Assembly: GCF_026914185.1 (NCBI RefSeq)
Contig: NC_070571.1
Coordinates: 1,426,001 to 1,490,000 of the forward strand
DNA length: 64,000 bases
Reading direction: 5' to 3'
From: Puccinia triticina
Lineage: Eukaryota; Basidiomycota; Pucciniomycetes; Pucciniales; Pucciniaceae
Under the pieces are notes generated by a model. It was given only the letters and a program-made list of their open reading frames with translations. It ran no database searches and was not told where the DNA came from. Positions 44,084 through 54,851 of this stretch are shown one piece after another. Each line of letters starts with the position of its first letter. The first letter of the stretch is position 1. Position numbers and translations under genes: made by a program.

Positions 44084-47000
44084 ATGCCTCGCCCCGATCT
44101 CCACCCAACGAACCCTCTCTCGCCTATTCTCCACAAAGATGATCTGCGACCCAGCCAGGCGAAACCTCCAGCCCGTGTTATCGTGACATTACGACTTGGC
44201 GACTCAATCGGACGCGCACTGATTGATACCGGGTCGGAAATCAACCTGATTTTGGCAGAAGCCGCAACTTCAGCAAACCTGACTTACCGACCACTTCCTA
44301 CGCCAACTAGAGTCCAACTGGCCCTCCAGGCGGACTCTCCCAAACCCCTACTCCTTACCCACTATGTGTCCAGTACACTAAACGACCAACACTCGGATCT
44401 CCAGTTCAAGGATGTCTGCATGCGCGTCGGACCGGTCCTGGGCAACTACGACATTATACTCGGCACCCCCTTCCTGTACAGGTTCGACCTCCTGGTGTTG
44501 ATACGAGGCCGCTCCCTGATCCACGAACCATCTGGACATCGTATACGAGCACACCCGACTGACGAGAGCGTCACCACGATAACAGTGGACGCAGAAAACT
44601 ACCCCTGCCAATCCGCGGAACGCGAATTGCTGCGCGAATACGCAGATCTGCTCCCTGCGGACATCCCTAATGTCACAGAAGACGAGGACGGACCGATCCT
44701 CGACGGCACCTTTCCGAACAAGTTACAAGACGCGAGCTCCAAGGTCCGCCATAAAATCGTCTTGACCAACCCCACGGCCGTCGTGAATGAAAAGCAATAC
44801 CCTTACCCCCAGAAGCACCTCAAGGCATGGAGGACGCTCCTTTACCAACACATTGATGCCGGCCGTATTTGACGTTCCACAAGCCAGTACGCTTCTCCCA
44901 GCCTAATCATTCCTAAGAAGGATCCGACGGCCTTACCTCGGTGGGTTTGCGATTACAGGAAGCTAAACAGCCTGACGGTCCGCGACAGATCTCCCCTACC
45001 GAACGTAGACAAGTTGGTTCGCCTGGTCGCCTCGGGCAAGGTCTTCTCAATCCTCGACCAAACTAACGCGTTCTTCCAGACGCGAATGAGGGAGGAGGGC
45101 ATCCCATTGACAGCGGTCAAGACGCCTTGGGGGCTAATGGAATGGGTAGTAATGCCCATGGGGCTTACCAACGCTCCAGCAACGCATCAAGCAAGGCTCG
45201 AGGAAGCGCTGGGGGATCTGCTGAACGAAATCTGTGTAGTTTACCTAGACAATATCGTAGTCTTCTCGGACTCCTTCACGACCCACGAAAAACATGTACG
45301 CCTCGTCCTTGACCGCCTGCGCGCAGCTCATTTATACTGCAGCCCCAAGAAAACCCACCTCTTCCAGCGGGAAGTCAAGTTTCTGGGACACCACATCTCG
45401 GCCGAAGGAATCCGACCAGACGAATCCAAGGTGAAGACAATCCACTCCTGGCCGTCGCCTAGATCGGCAAAAGGCGTGAAGCGGTTCCTTGGCACCGTGC
45501 AGTGGATGAAAAAATTCATCTGGGGTCTGCAGCGATACGTTGGGACGTTGACCCCCCTCACGAGTTCAAAACTGGAAAAGAAGGACTTCAAATGGGGAAC
45601 AGCCGAGGAAGAAGCGTTCCAAAACATTAAAAGAATCATGACCAGTCTTCCTGCCCTAAAGAACGTCGATTTTGACTCGGAGGACCCCCTTTGGATGTTC
45701 ACCGATGCGAGCAGCTCAGGCTTGGGGGCGGCCCTTTTTCAAGGAGCTGAATGGAAAACCGCCTCACCTATCGCATACGAATCCAGACAGATGACGCCAG
45801 CAGAGCAAAATTACCCAGTACACGAGCAAGAACTCCTGGCAGTGGTGCACGCCCTCCAGAAGTGGAAGATGCTCTTACTGGGCATGAAGGTTAACGTTAT
45901 GACCGACCACCATTCCTTGACCCACCTGCTACGCCAACGTAATCTCAGCCGCCGCCAAGCCCGATGGACGGAACTCATTGCTGATTTCGACCTCAACTTT
46001 GAGTACATTCGAGGCGAAGACAACACCGTGGCGGACGCTTTGTCCCGCAAGGACGTCCCTGAGGAACGGATATTGGTGATCCCAGAAGACATCGCCCGTG
46101 TGGCGGCTCTGACCGAGGTGGGGTACTCTCTTTCTGAGGAACTTCGACGGCAAATAATGGTTGGTTACACCGTTGACGCATTCTGCATCTCGGCCAGGGA
46201 GGTATTGCCGCTGAGGGACAATTGCGGTGAGGTTGACAGGCTGCTGTTCATTGACGGGCGGCTCCTAGTCCCGGCCACCGGAACCATTCGGCACTCGCTC
46301 ATCAAGGAGGCGCATATCCGCATTGAACATCTTGGCTACCAGAAAACCCTCGACGAGCTACGCGTCAACTTCTTCTGGCCCCGAATGACCAGAGATGTAC
46401 AGATTTTCACAAGCGCCTGCGAGACATGCCAGAGGACGAAAGCCCCGACCACAGCACCTGCGGGAAAAATGCTCACCCCAACGGTCCCACGCATCCCACT
46501 ATCAGACATAGCAATCGACTTCGTAGGGCCCCTCCGACAATCATCCGGGCACTACGACATGATTCTGACGTGCACGTGCCGGCTCTCGGGGTTCACCAGA
46601 ATAATCCCGACTCTCCAGTCAGACACTGCAGAGAAAACAGCCACTCGTTTCTTCGCTGGGTGGATTGCAACGTTTGGTGCGCCCGCAACCATCATCAACG
46701 ATCGCGACAAGACATGGACCTCCAAGTTCTGGAAGGCGCTCATGGACAAAATCAACGTTAAATTTCACATGACGACTGCCTTCCACCCGCAAGCGGACGG
46801 CAGGAGTGAGAGAACGAACAAAACAGTAGGTCAAATTCTCCGCACAACAACATCAAAACGTCAAAGCCGCTGGTTGGAGGCTATCCCGGCGGTGGAATTC
46901 GCCATCAACACAGCGGTTAATGTTGCCACGAAGATGAGCCCTTTTGAGTTGATATTTGGACGACCAGCCCGCCTGTTCGTGCCCCCCACGGCCCCCTCGG

Positions 47001-47431
47001 ATGTACCAGGTCTCGACTCTTGGATCCGCCTGCGGGAAGGAAGCTGGGCGGACGCAAGAGATGCTCTTTGGGTGAGCCGCGTGAAACAAGCGCTGCACCA
47101 CAATCGCAGGTGCCACAATCGGATCCCACTCGAGCCGGACACATTGGCGTTCCTAGACTCAGCGGACTGGCGAGGCCGCCACCAAGGCGGAACGGATAAA
47201 CTAAAGGAACGTTTCGAGGGTCCTTATAAGGTTGTTGCGGTCACCAATCACGGTCAAAACATTGAACTGGCCCTCCCTGCTGGCGACCGCCGACATCCGG
47301 TTTTCCATGTCTCAAAAGTCAAGCCCCTTATCCGACCACCAGATTCGACACCCGGCCTTCCCGCAACTCTCGCCCCATCTGCTCCAGCAACTCCCGACCC
47401 ACCAACTCCGGCGACAGACCCCTCTCTGTGA
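44084..47431 (+). pseudogene. G3 protease-reverse transcriptase-RNase H-integrase frame with stop and active-site change
   Basis: One frame from 44,084 to 47,431, broken by a single TGA at 44,870-44,872 (GRI*RSTSQYASPSL; a CGA to TGA change is likely). Protease site LIDTGSEINL at about residue 47; reverse transcriptase region starts after the stop; the catalytic motif reads VVYLDNIVVFS, with N replacing the second aspartate of YxDD, so polymerase activity should be lost; RNase H FTDASSSGLG; integrase zinc finger HIRIEHLGY...CETCQR and core DFVGPL, NDRDKTW and FHPQADGRSERTN; the end is HPVFHVSKVKPL, the common Gypsy integrase C-terminus. Length fits a Gypsy pol without gag. Confidence 0.9.
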
Positions 47432-47451
47432 CATCTTATAGGAGGGGAGAA

Positions 47452-47798
47452 TGTGACCCCGCGCCCTGCGGACTCACAAGAACAATCACACAGGAATCAC
47501 GGACCCGCCTCCGGCAGGACTCTTAGGCCTCAACTCCCCGCGCCCTCCTAGCTCAGCAGGGAAGTACTGACCACTTCCTCTGAGCTAGGTGAGCACTCAA
47601 CCATTCCTCTTCCCCTTCCCCCCATTCCTTGTTGTATGTAAGGGAAGTACTGACCACTTCCTCTGAGCTAGGCCTTTTGCAATAAAGATTACCTTGGTTC
47701 TAGAAGTTTCCCTCCAAGACCTGAAGTCTTGTCTCTGAGCCTGCCCCTGAGTCTGAATATCTGATCTGTTGTGAAGAGTCTATCTGAAGACTCTTACA
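47452..47798 (+). repeat. 3' LTR of G3
   Basis: 347 bp, starting TGTGACCCCGCG and ending GACTCTTACA, preceded by the polypurine tract. Confidence 0.92.
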
Positions 47799-50460
47799 GA
47801 AATTCTGTCTGCAAATAAAACTAAAGGTAAATAATTCCTCCACTTCTTGCCTTCTTTTCCACAGAGCTTGACCAAGGTATCCTTAATTGCCTGATGTCCT
47901 CTTTCTACCATACCATTTGCTTCAGGATAATAAGGGGTGGTGACTTTGATTTTGATTCCAGATTCCAGAAGGGATTTTTGAAATTGTTGTCCAAATTCAG
48001 AGCCTCCATCCACTGTGACTGACCAAGGGGCTCCATATCTGTAGATCCAGTTTTCCAAGAACCACTGAGAGATTTTCTTTGCCTGAATCTTTTCTAGTCC
48101 AACTGCCTCTACCCATCCAGAAAGGTCATCTCTTGCAATTACCAGGTACTTCCATTTGCCAGCTTTGATGTGAACTGTATCCAAACTGACTCTTCCAAAG
48201 ATGGTTGCTGCTCCTGTAGGTTTCTTGGGTTCCATTGGCAATTTTGAACTCCTCTTCTGGCAAGTTTCACAAGACTGGACCCACTTGGTAACACCTCTCT
48301 TGAGACCTGGCCACCAAAATCTGAGTTTAATCCTTCTGTAGGTTTCAGCAATACCTCTGTGGCCTAAGGATTCATGAAGGGAATTGAGGATGGATTTCTG
48401 AGCTGAAGGAGAGGTGACTACTATCTGGGAGAATGTTTTGTTGATCATGTGCAAGACTCCATTGGAAAGGAAGAAGTTGGCTGATTTGTGCAAAGTTTGC
48501 TTGAATTCCAGGCTGCTGCATCCTGGAGGTTTGTTCATGGTTGAAAGGTATTCCTGGAGGTGCTTCCAAATTCCTTGCTGCAAGTTACTTACCCCCTCCC
48601 CCAACTTAGCTGATGTCCCCAGAAGCAGGCCAAAAGAAGAATGTTTAGTTCCAAATCCAGGGTGAGGTTTGATCCAGGTTTCATCTTCATCAAAGCTAGG
48701 ACAATCATCTTCATCAGAATCAGGGGGTCTTCTTGAAAGTCCATCAGGTAAGGTGAAAGTTTTTCCAGGAGTGTGAACAAGGTCATAGGAGAATAACTGA
48801 ATAAATCCAATCCATCTGTTCATAGGGGCATTGGGAAGTGAAGGGTTGTTGATCATTCCAATAAGGCACTGGGCATCCACTCTGAGTTTAAAATGTTGGC
48901 CCCACAGTTTGGTTTGAAGTTTCTTGAGGATCTTGGCAACACCACAGAGTTCTAATTTGGATTGTGAGTACTTTGATTCCCTGGGTGAAAAGACTACTGA
49001 CTCATATAACACAGGCCTATCCAATCCATCAGAATCCTGTTGAGTAAGAACAGCACCTGCAGCAATAACACTGGAGTCCACTGAGAGTTTGATTAAGCCA
49101 GCATCAGGTCCATAGTCCAATTTCTTTAGGGTGATATCAGTTCCAACAATCCTTTTAAGGTCCTCAAAGGCATCCTGGCAATCTTCAGTCCAATCCCAAG
49201 AGGAGTCCTTCCTGGTGAGTCTTCTGAGTGGAGCAGTGAGGGTTGAGTAATTTTTAATGAACATTCTAACATATACACAGATACCTAGGAATCCTCTGAC
49301 ATCTGAAGGAGTGGTGGGAGTTGGCCAGGTTTCAATTTTGTTGAGCTTCTTGATGGATATCCTTCTGCCTTCCTTACAAACCACATGGCCTACCAGATCC
49401 AGAGCAGGTACACAGCAAGCAAATTTCTTCCCAGAGATGGTGAGTCCAGCTTCTTCAATCCTGAAAAGAATCCTTTCCAGAGTAATGGCATTTTCATAGA
49501 TAAATCTTTTGATCTGGGGGTTGTCCTTTAGAGTTTCTTCATTGTAGTCAGAGGTTGGTCCTTTTATACCTCCATCATCCACCAAGATTCCCATATGTTG
49601 AGGTAGTTCATCCTGGAGTATCCACATCATTTGGGCCTGGTAAACTGCAACTGGATTGGTGGCTCCTTGGGGTAATCTGGTAAGTTGAAATCTTCCAAGG
49701 GGTGTTTCAAAGGTGGTCAGAGGCCTGGATTCTGGAGCTAATTCTCTTTCATCATATCCTCCCATAATATCACCCAGTCCATAGCAAGCCCTTCCAGTGA
49801 ATGATTCAATGAGTTCCTCTGTCTTTGGTGGTAGTCCAGCGTCCTTAATGGTGACTTTGTTGAGTTTCTGAAGGTCATGTACAATTCTGAGCTTACCATC
49901 CTGCTTCTTTACACAAAATATAGGGCTGGAATAACTGGAAAAGGATTGTTCATAGAGGCCAGTGCTGAGTCTTTCCCTTACCAATTCTATAACCTGGTCT
50001 TTGATGGGTGCAGGGATTGGAATTGGTTTCTGTTGCCAAGGTTCATGGGGAATGACTGGAATAATATAAGGCTGTCCATAGGTGTGTTTAAGAAGGCCTC
50101 TTTCTGTTTCCACAAAAGCCAAAGCACCTTGTCTAATCACAATTACCCATACCAGCAGGAGATATTCTTGAGGAGAGAGCCATCCAGGAGGTCCAAAGTT
50201 GATGAGGTCCAGCCTTTCTTGAGTAATCTTAGAGGTAGGAGTGAATGGTGGAGGAAAAGGGCTCAAAGGAGTGAGGTAAGGATCTCTGGAGAGTGGTGGC
50301 CTTGATAATGGGGGATTGAGAGATAATGGCATTGGTTGGTTTACTGGTTTTATTTTTTTTAGAGTTGATTTATATTTTGCTGAATGAGTGTCTACAGTTT
50401 GTTGCTTTTGGTTGTTTTCCAGGGTTGCAGTTGTAAGGGAAGGGAACTGAAAACCTGGTC

Positions 50461-51639
50461 TCAATCTAAAAAATTTAACAGTCCAGAATTGGAAGGTATG
50501 CTGGTTTCCCACTTCTGATTACTGGGGAGTATGATTGGAACCAAAAAAGTCTGACCAGCTGAATCCATGATTGAAAGTGCTTCTCCTCTGGCTCCATTGT
50601 AGTTGATGTTAGCTGAGACATCCATCAAGAAAGGCTTTCCAATAATCATCTGAACTGGTCCTTTGGCTACCCAGAAATGAACTGTCCTGACTACTTTCCC
50701 AATGGTTACCTCCACATCTTCAGCAATTCCAGGTATATCAGTAAGGTGGTCTCCAATTCCTTTGAGCTTCATAGATTTAGCAGTGAGTACCAATCCAAGT
50801 TTATGTGCAAGAGTTTTAGGAATAATGTTGACCATAGAGCCAGTATCCAAGAGTGCTTGATGTTTCTCTCCTCCAATAGTGATGGTGATGTATCCAAGGG
50901 GGCAAGAGTAGTGAGTAGTGGGTTGCTCCTGTGCTGGTTCTTCTTCATCCTCCATGTCTGTGAAGTTTGCTGATTTGACACCATCCAATGGGACCCTTCT
51001 GTTGGTTATCTTTTTCCTGATTCAGTCAGTAACTCCTGGTGATATAGCAAAGATTTCTCCAAAGGCCAACTCCATCTTTCCTGCAGTCAACATCCTACTA
51101 GCCACTTCCTCTTCAATTCCTGGGTACTCCTTGGCCAAAGTCTTTTCCAAATAGGTTTTCTTAACTGGTTTGTCCTTAGGTGCAGTGGTTGAATCCTTGT
51201 CCTTATCCTGGAATCTGACTTGAGGGGAGCCTTTTGAAGTAGGGGATTTGGAAGCACTAGGAGTGGGGGGCTGTGTCATGTGAAGTAAGTCCTCTGTATC
51301 CATGTCCATTAGGTCCTGTTTTTCCTTCCTGATCCTTTTGTCTGACTTGGCTGATTCCTCTTCATCCTGATCCTTAGAGTTGTTTCTGGTCCTCTTTCCA
51401 AGGTCTGCTTCATAACTATGGGTTTGATAATAGACTGGGTCCTCCTCTAGTTGGCCAAAAGAAGATGTGAGCTTAGTTTTAGAGTACTCTTCCACTGGGG
51501 TTCTGATTGGTCTGCTTGGAATCCAGGGAATAACTGATTTGTCTGGAAGTTTGTAATCTCTTCCATCCTTGATAACAGCACCACTAGACATGGAGAGCAG
51601 CTGTTGGTTCCATGGGTTTCCTGATGACAATAATAGCAT
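50461..51639 (-). pseudogene. G1 protease region
   Basis: A frame with IKDGRDYKLPDKSVIPW near its start, an acidic and lysine-rich linker, a TGA at 51,022-51,024 (VTD*IRKKITNRR, likely CGA to TGA), then the retroviral-type protease ALLDTGSMVNIIPKTLAHKL and MIIGKPFLMDVSANINYNG. It ends in a TGA two codons after an in-phase T-TTT-TTA heptamer, and pol continues in the -1 frame. The link with the gag frame upstream is also shifted by one base near 51.6 kb, with no slippery sequence there, so that one is probably a small deletion or insertion. Confidence 0.75.
50467..50473 (-). promoter_or_regulatory. Candidate -1 ribosomal frameshift heptamer
   Basis: The minus strand reads T TTT TTA in the phase required for -1 slippage in the protease frame, followed by GAT TGA. 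The pol frame is open exactly in the -1 phase from here on. Confidence 0.5.
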
Positions 51640-52859
51640 TTGAATGGCCAGGTCCTAGCAGGTTTGTCCATGTGGGGTGGTAGTCCTTTGCCAGCAGTGA
51701 GAGATGCAAGTTGTTTGGTAAGGAGTTCCACTTGTTTGTCCAGAGAAGTAGAAGCAGTAGGGGCAGCTCCCTGAGTAGCAGGTGTGTGTTTGGAGGTCCT
51801 AGGTGAGTTGTCCAAAGTGAATTTCTCTTCTGCCCTCCATTCAGTCCTTCTGTTGACCACTGATCTTGAGTAAACTTCCTGGTGAATGTAGGTAAGAAGA
51901 GTTTCAGTGTCTGGCAAGATATCACCTCCGTCCTTTGAGGCTAGCATTTGATTGTCCTTCATCAAGCTCTTAGTAACCCTTTGATCCAGATCCTTGTGAA
52001 GAGTTTCCAAGAGAAGGTGTCTGAATTCCTCCAGGCTGGTACTGTACCCCATTCTTACCTAGTAGTGAGTGATGGTTTCAAACTTGTTTCTGAATGTGTT
52101 GAAGGTTTCCAAGGTGCTGATTCCTCCATCCTGGGCAGATTTGTAGACTAGTTTCCTGAGATCCTCCCTGGTATATCTGACCAATGGCTGAGAGGTTCCA
52201 AACCTGGTGAGTAGCTGTTTCTTCAGGGTTTCCCAATCCAATTTTTCATGGCCTGACATGTCTTCCACTTCATCCTTAAGGTCCAACCCTTTGATAAAAG
52301 CAATTATTTGTCCAGCCAGTTCCTTAGAGTTAGCACCATCATCTCTTCCAGCACTTTCATACCTTCTAATGAATTTCTCCACAGGCATGTTGGTTCCATC
52401 AAAGAAGAGCTCTTTGTCCATGGGTTTGATCTTTACTCCTCTGCTGACAGGATCCTGATACCTAGGCATAGCTGGTTCCTTATTTAAAAAGTGAGTGTTG
52501 GACCTGGTGGAGTGTGTTGAGTCGTCCCATCTGAACCCGGGAAAACGGGGTGGTGGTGCATCTAAATCTTCTGAATCTTCTGAAGGCTGATTGGTATCTC
52601 TATATCCTGTGTATCTAGGGATACTGGAAGTCTGAGGTCCAAGTGGAGGTCTGTAAGAACTGGAGTTGACTTGTGGAGTAGAAGAACCCTGGGGATCTGG
52701 AGCATTGGAAGAAGCCTGTGGACCTGGAGCATTGGAAGAAGCCTGTGGACCTGGACCAGTAGAAGAAGGTTGGTAACCTGGACCAGTGGGAGGAACCTGA
52801 GTCTGACCAGCATTGGAAGTGGTGGAGTCCTGAACTGCAGCATTACTGGAAGGATCCAC
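51447..52859 (-). pseudogene. G1 gag, one in-frame stop
   Basis: The capsid protein of G1. A proline/glutamine/serine-rich N-terminus with repeats of SSNAPGPQA is followed by a capsid-like region (FFDGTNMPVEKFIRRYESAG, IIAFIKGLDLKDEVEDM, WETLKKQLLTRFG). A TAG interrupts the frame at 52,059-52,061 (THY*VRMGYST; CAG to TAG is likely), and it resumes to a zinc knuckle CYYCHQETHGTNSC near 51,640 and then drifts out of frame. Start chosen at the first ATG after the leader. Confidence 0.75.
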
Positions 52860-53138
52860 TGGAGGGTAAAGACTGGGAGCAACATTGGTGTTGGGAGATC
52901 ATTGGGCAGAAATGATTGAAGCAGATAAGTTGAATCTAAACCTGAAGGGTGTTGCAGGTTGATAATGGAGATGCTGATAGTGTTATTGTTGGTTGAAGTT
53001 GATTCTAAAAGCAGGGAGTTGATTTATAAAGAAAGGAGTATGAGGAGTGTAGGTAAAAGTAGTATGTAGCTGATGGTAAGAGTGTTACTAGAGCTGAAGA
53101 TATCTGAAGTATAGAAAGGCCACTGTTGGGACACCACT

Positions 53139-54103
53139 TGTGGAACTACTCAAAGGGGAGAATAGAGCTTGGGAGGGAAATGGATAGCAACAATAGTACT
53201 AATGTAAGCTATGCAAGGGTGCTGATGAGGCTTCCTTCCTGACTAATGCTGAGGGGATGAGAGTAACACTAAGAAAAAGAAGAAAAGGTGTGGCTGATTT
53301 CTGCTTGATCTTAGGAGCTAGTACTATGAGCTTAACTACTGACTACTGAGGGTAAGAGAGTTGGAGCAATGGTTGAAGGGGGGGGGAAAGCAATGGGCAA
53401 TGGTTCAATGGCAATGGGTTGATGAGAATGGGCACTTATAATTTCTGTATCTAAAATTATCTATCAATTCTGCATGAGGTACAAGTGAGGGGGGGGAAGA
53501 CAGTTCTTATAGTAAGGAGGGATGAGCACAGACAGTGGAGGCATTCTGGCTATGGGAATAAAGGAATGTACAAATGGGGAAGAGTGATGTGAAATAGTAA
53601 CAGTATGTAATGATGAGCAATGCTGAAAGGGGAATGCTGGTTATGGGAATAAAAGAATGTACTAATGGGGAAGAGTGATGAGAACATAGTAACTACTTGT
53701 AATGATGAGCACTACTGAAAGAAGTAGGCACAGATCTAATGATGTAATGTGTACAATAGGTATAGTACATAATGAGATATTATGTAAAAGGTTTAGGATG
53801 TGAAAGTAATTATGTAAAAGTAATGTACTGTAATGATTTAAGTAATTTACTAATGAATTGAGTATTGTAACTAATGAAGACTGTAGGTTGTCTGTAAGTC
53901 TTATATCCTCTATAACTACTGAACCATTGAAGATAAGGGTATACTATGTATGAGTGACTATATGTGAAATTTAATGTAGAATCTGAATATGCAATAATAA
54001 TGAGTTATTTGTGAAGGGTTATGGGGAAATGTTCAATGTAATGATGAATATATGTAAAAGAAAGCAATAAAATACTACTTATGGTTTGGAATGGAGCACC
54101 ACA
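53139..54103 (-). repeat. 5' LTR of G1
   Basis: 965 bp, TGTGG...CCACA. In element orientation it reads from 54,103 downward. It contains poly-G tracts and many TAATGATGA words. Confidence 0.9.
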
Positions 54104-54450
54104 CCGGTCCGTGCCGGTCATCGAGAGGTGGGAGTCCCCTCGATGACCGGTAAAGACCGGTCATCGAGAGTAGCACCTCCCCTTGATGACCGGTAAAGAC
54201 CGGTCATCGAGAGTAGCACCTCCCCTCGATGACCGGTAAAGACCGGTCATCGAGAGTAGCACCTCCCCTCGATGACCGGTAAAGACCGGTCATCGAGAGT
54301 AGCACCTCCCCTCAATGACCGGTACACACCGGTCATCGAGAGGTGTGACTGATGACCGGTCCGCGCTGGTCATCAAGGGGTATGAGTCCTCTGGATGACT
54401 GGTTGTGTGCCCCTTGATGACCGGTCCAGACCGGTCAGAGAGGTGTGATT
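54104..54450. repeat. Tandem hairpin array, right part
   Basis: Continuation of the array cut by G1. About eight hairpins; four consecutive units have a regular period of about 43 bp with loop TAAAGA (GATGACCGGTAAAGACCGGTCATC). This part is more homogeneous than the left part. Confidence 0.9.
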
Positions 54451-54851
54451 GCTGTGGGCACTCCAAAAAAAAGGAGACTTGGAGTGCACCCCAATGCACT
54501 CCATTTGGTATTTGCTAGCTGGAGTGCAAAGCCAAAATCCTTCACTGAAAAGGTGGAGTGATTGGGCTTACACTCCATTTTTTTTGGAGTGCATCTAGCT
54601 GCACTCTCCTATTTTGGTCAATTTTGGAGTCCCCAGATGGGCACTCCAATAAACATGGAGTGCCCATCTGGGGACTCCATGTTTTGGGAGTACAAAATCA
54701 AGGCACTCCAACTTTTTTGGAGTGCTGGCCCCCCAAAGCCAAAAATGTGGAGGGCACGAAGTAAAAGTTTGGAGTGCATTTAGGCTGACCCTTTTTGAAT
54801 AGTGTTAGCGCGCTTTTAGCGCGGCTACGCTGTGCTAATTTTCAGAGGTGC

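Larger units (their letters stand above)
43686..47798 (+). mobile_element. Ty3/Gypsy LTR retrotransposon G3, lacking gag
   Basis: 347-bp LTRs (43,686-44,032 and 47,452-47,798) with three differences that I can see, flanked by GAAAT (43,681-43,685 and 47,799-47,803). A polypurine tract AGGAGGGGAGAA precedes the 3' LTR. Only about 50 bp separate the 5' LTR from the protease frame, so gag is absent. Composition is GC- and CpG-rich, in contrast to G1 and G2. It is inserted in the integrase of G1 in the opposite direction. Confidence 0.92.
43224..50512 (-). pseudogene. G1 pol (reverse transcriptase, RNase H, integrase), split by G3
   Basis: The 50,512-47,799 frame continues in phase at 43,685-43,224 once G3 and one GAAAT are removed, joining ...FADRIS with TKRSTGYSPYELVLGKPP. 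Motifs: reverse transcriptase GILVDDGG (YxDD position reads LVDD), RNase H LSVDSSVIAAGAVL, integrase zinc finger HESLGHRG...CETCQK, and catalytic core with DTVHIK, VDGGSEFG and YYPEANGMVERGH. The C-terminal piece contains WNKKKTSRQPLKKGQLVVVY and WNGPYRIK, the usual end of Gypsy integrase. No chromodomain seen. The frame meets the protease frame by a -1 shift at 50,467-50,473. Before G3 landed, pol itself had no stop, so this insertion is the main lesion in pol. Confidence 0.85.
29799..54103 (-). mobile_element. Ty3/Gypsy LTR retrotransposon G1, interrupted by G2 and G3
   Basis: LTRs are 965 bp with ends TGTGG...CCACA. The 5' LTR (element orientation is minus) is 53,139-54,103; the 3' LTR is 29,799-30,247 plus 39,771-40,286, split by G2. 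The flanking duplication is 4 bp, CCGG. A candidate primer-binding site TGGTGTCCCAACAGTGG follows the 5' LTR, and a polypurine tract AAGTTGGGGGAGGA immediately precedes the 3' LTR. The LTRs differ at only a few positions, so insertion is recent, yet gag and pol carry stops and G3 disrupts integrase. An extra ~2.9 kb between pol and the 3' LTR holds a CpG-rich island with gene-like frames. Uninterrupted length is about 10.7 kb. Confidence 0.88.
27236..54791. mobile_element. TIR DNA element with subterminal GCACTCC motifs, split by a Gypsy insertion
   Basis: A 24-bp perfect terminal inverted repeat (left GGGTCAGCCTAAATGCACTC..., 27,236-27,259; right 54,768-54,791) is flanked by a perfect 9-bp duplication TTTTTGAAT (27,227-27,235 and 54,792-54,800). 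Both ends carry dense GCACTCC/GGAGTGC motifs (27,250-27,600 and 54,465-54,790), which look like subterminal binding sites. Without the Gypsy insertion at 29,799-54,103 it is about 3.25 kb. Inside are a tandem repeat (28,230-28,720) and palindrome arrays. I found no transposase, so it is probably non-autonomous. The 9-bp duplication fits Mutator-like elements, but this is only a hint. Confidence 0.75.

Noticed and set aside
51447..51660. Programmed frameshift between G1 gag and the protease region
   Set aside because: The frame changes by -1 after the zinc knuckle, but no slippery heptamer is present in the right phase; a one-base change is more likely.
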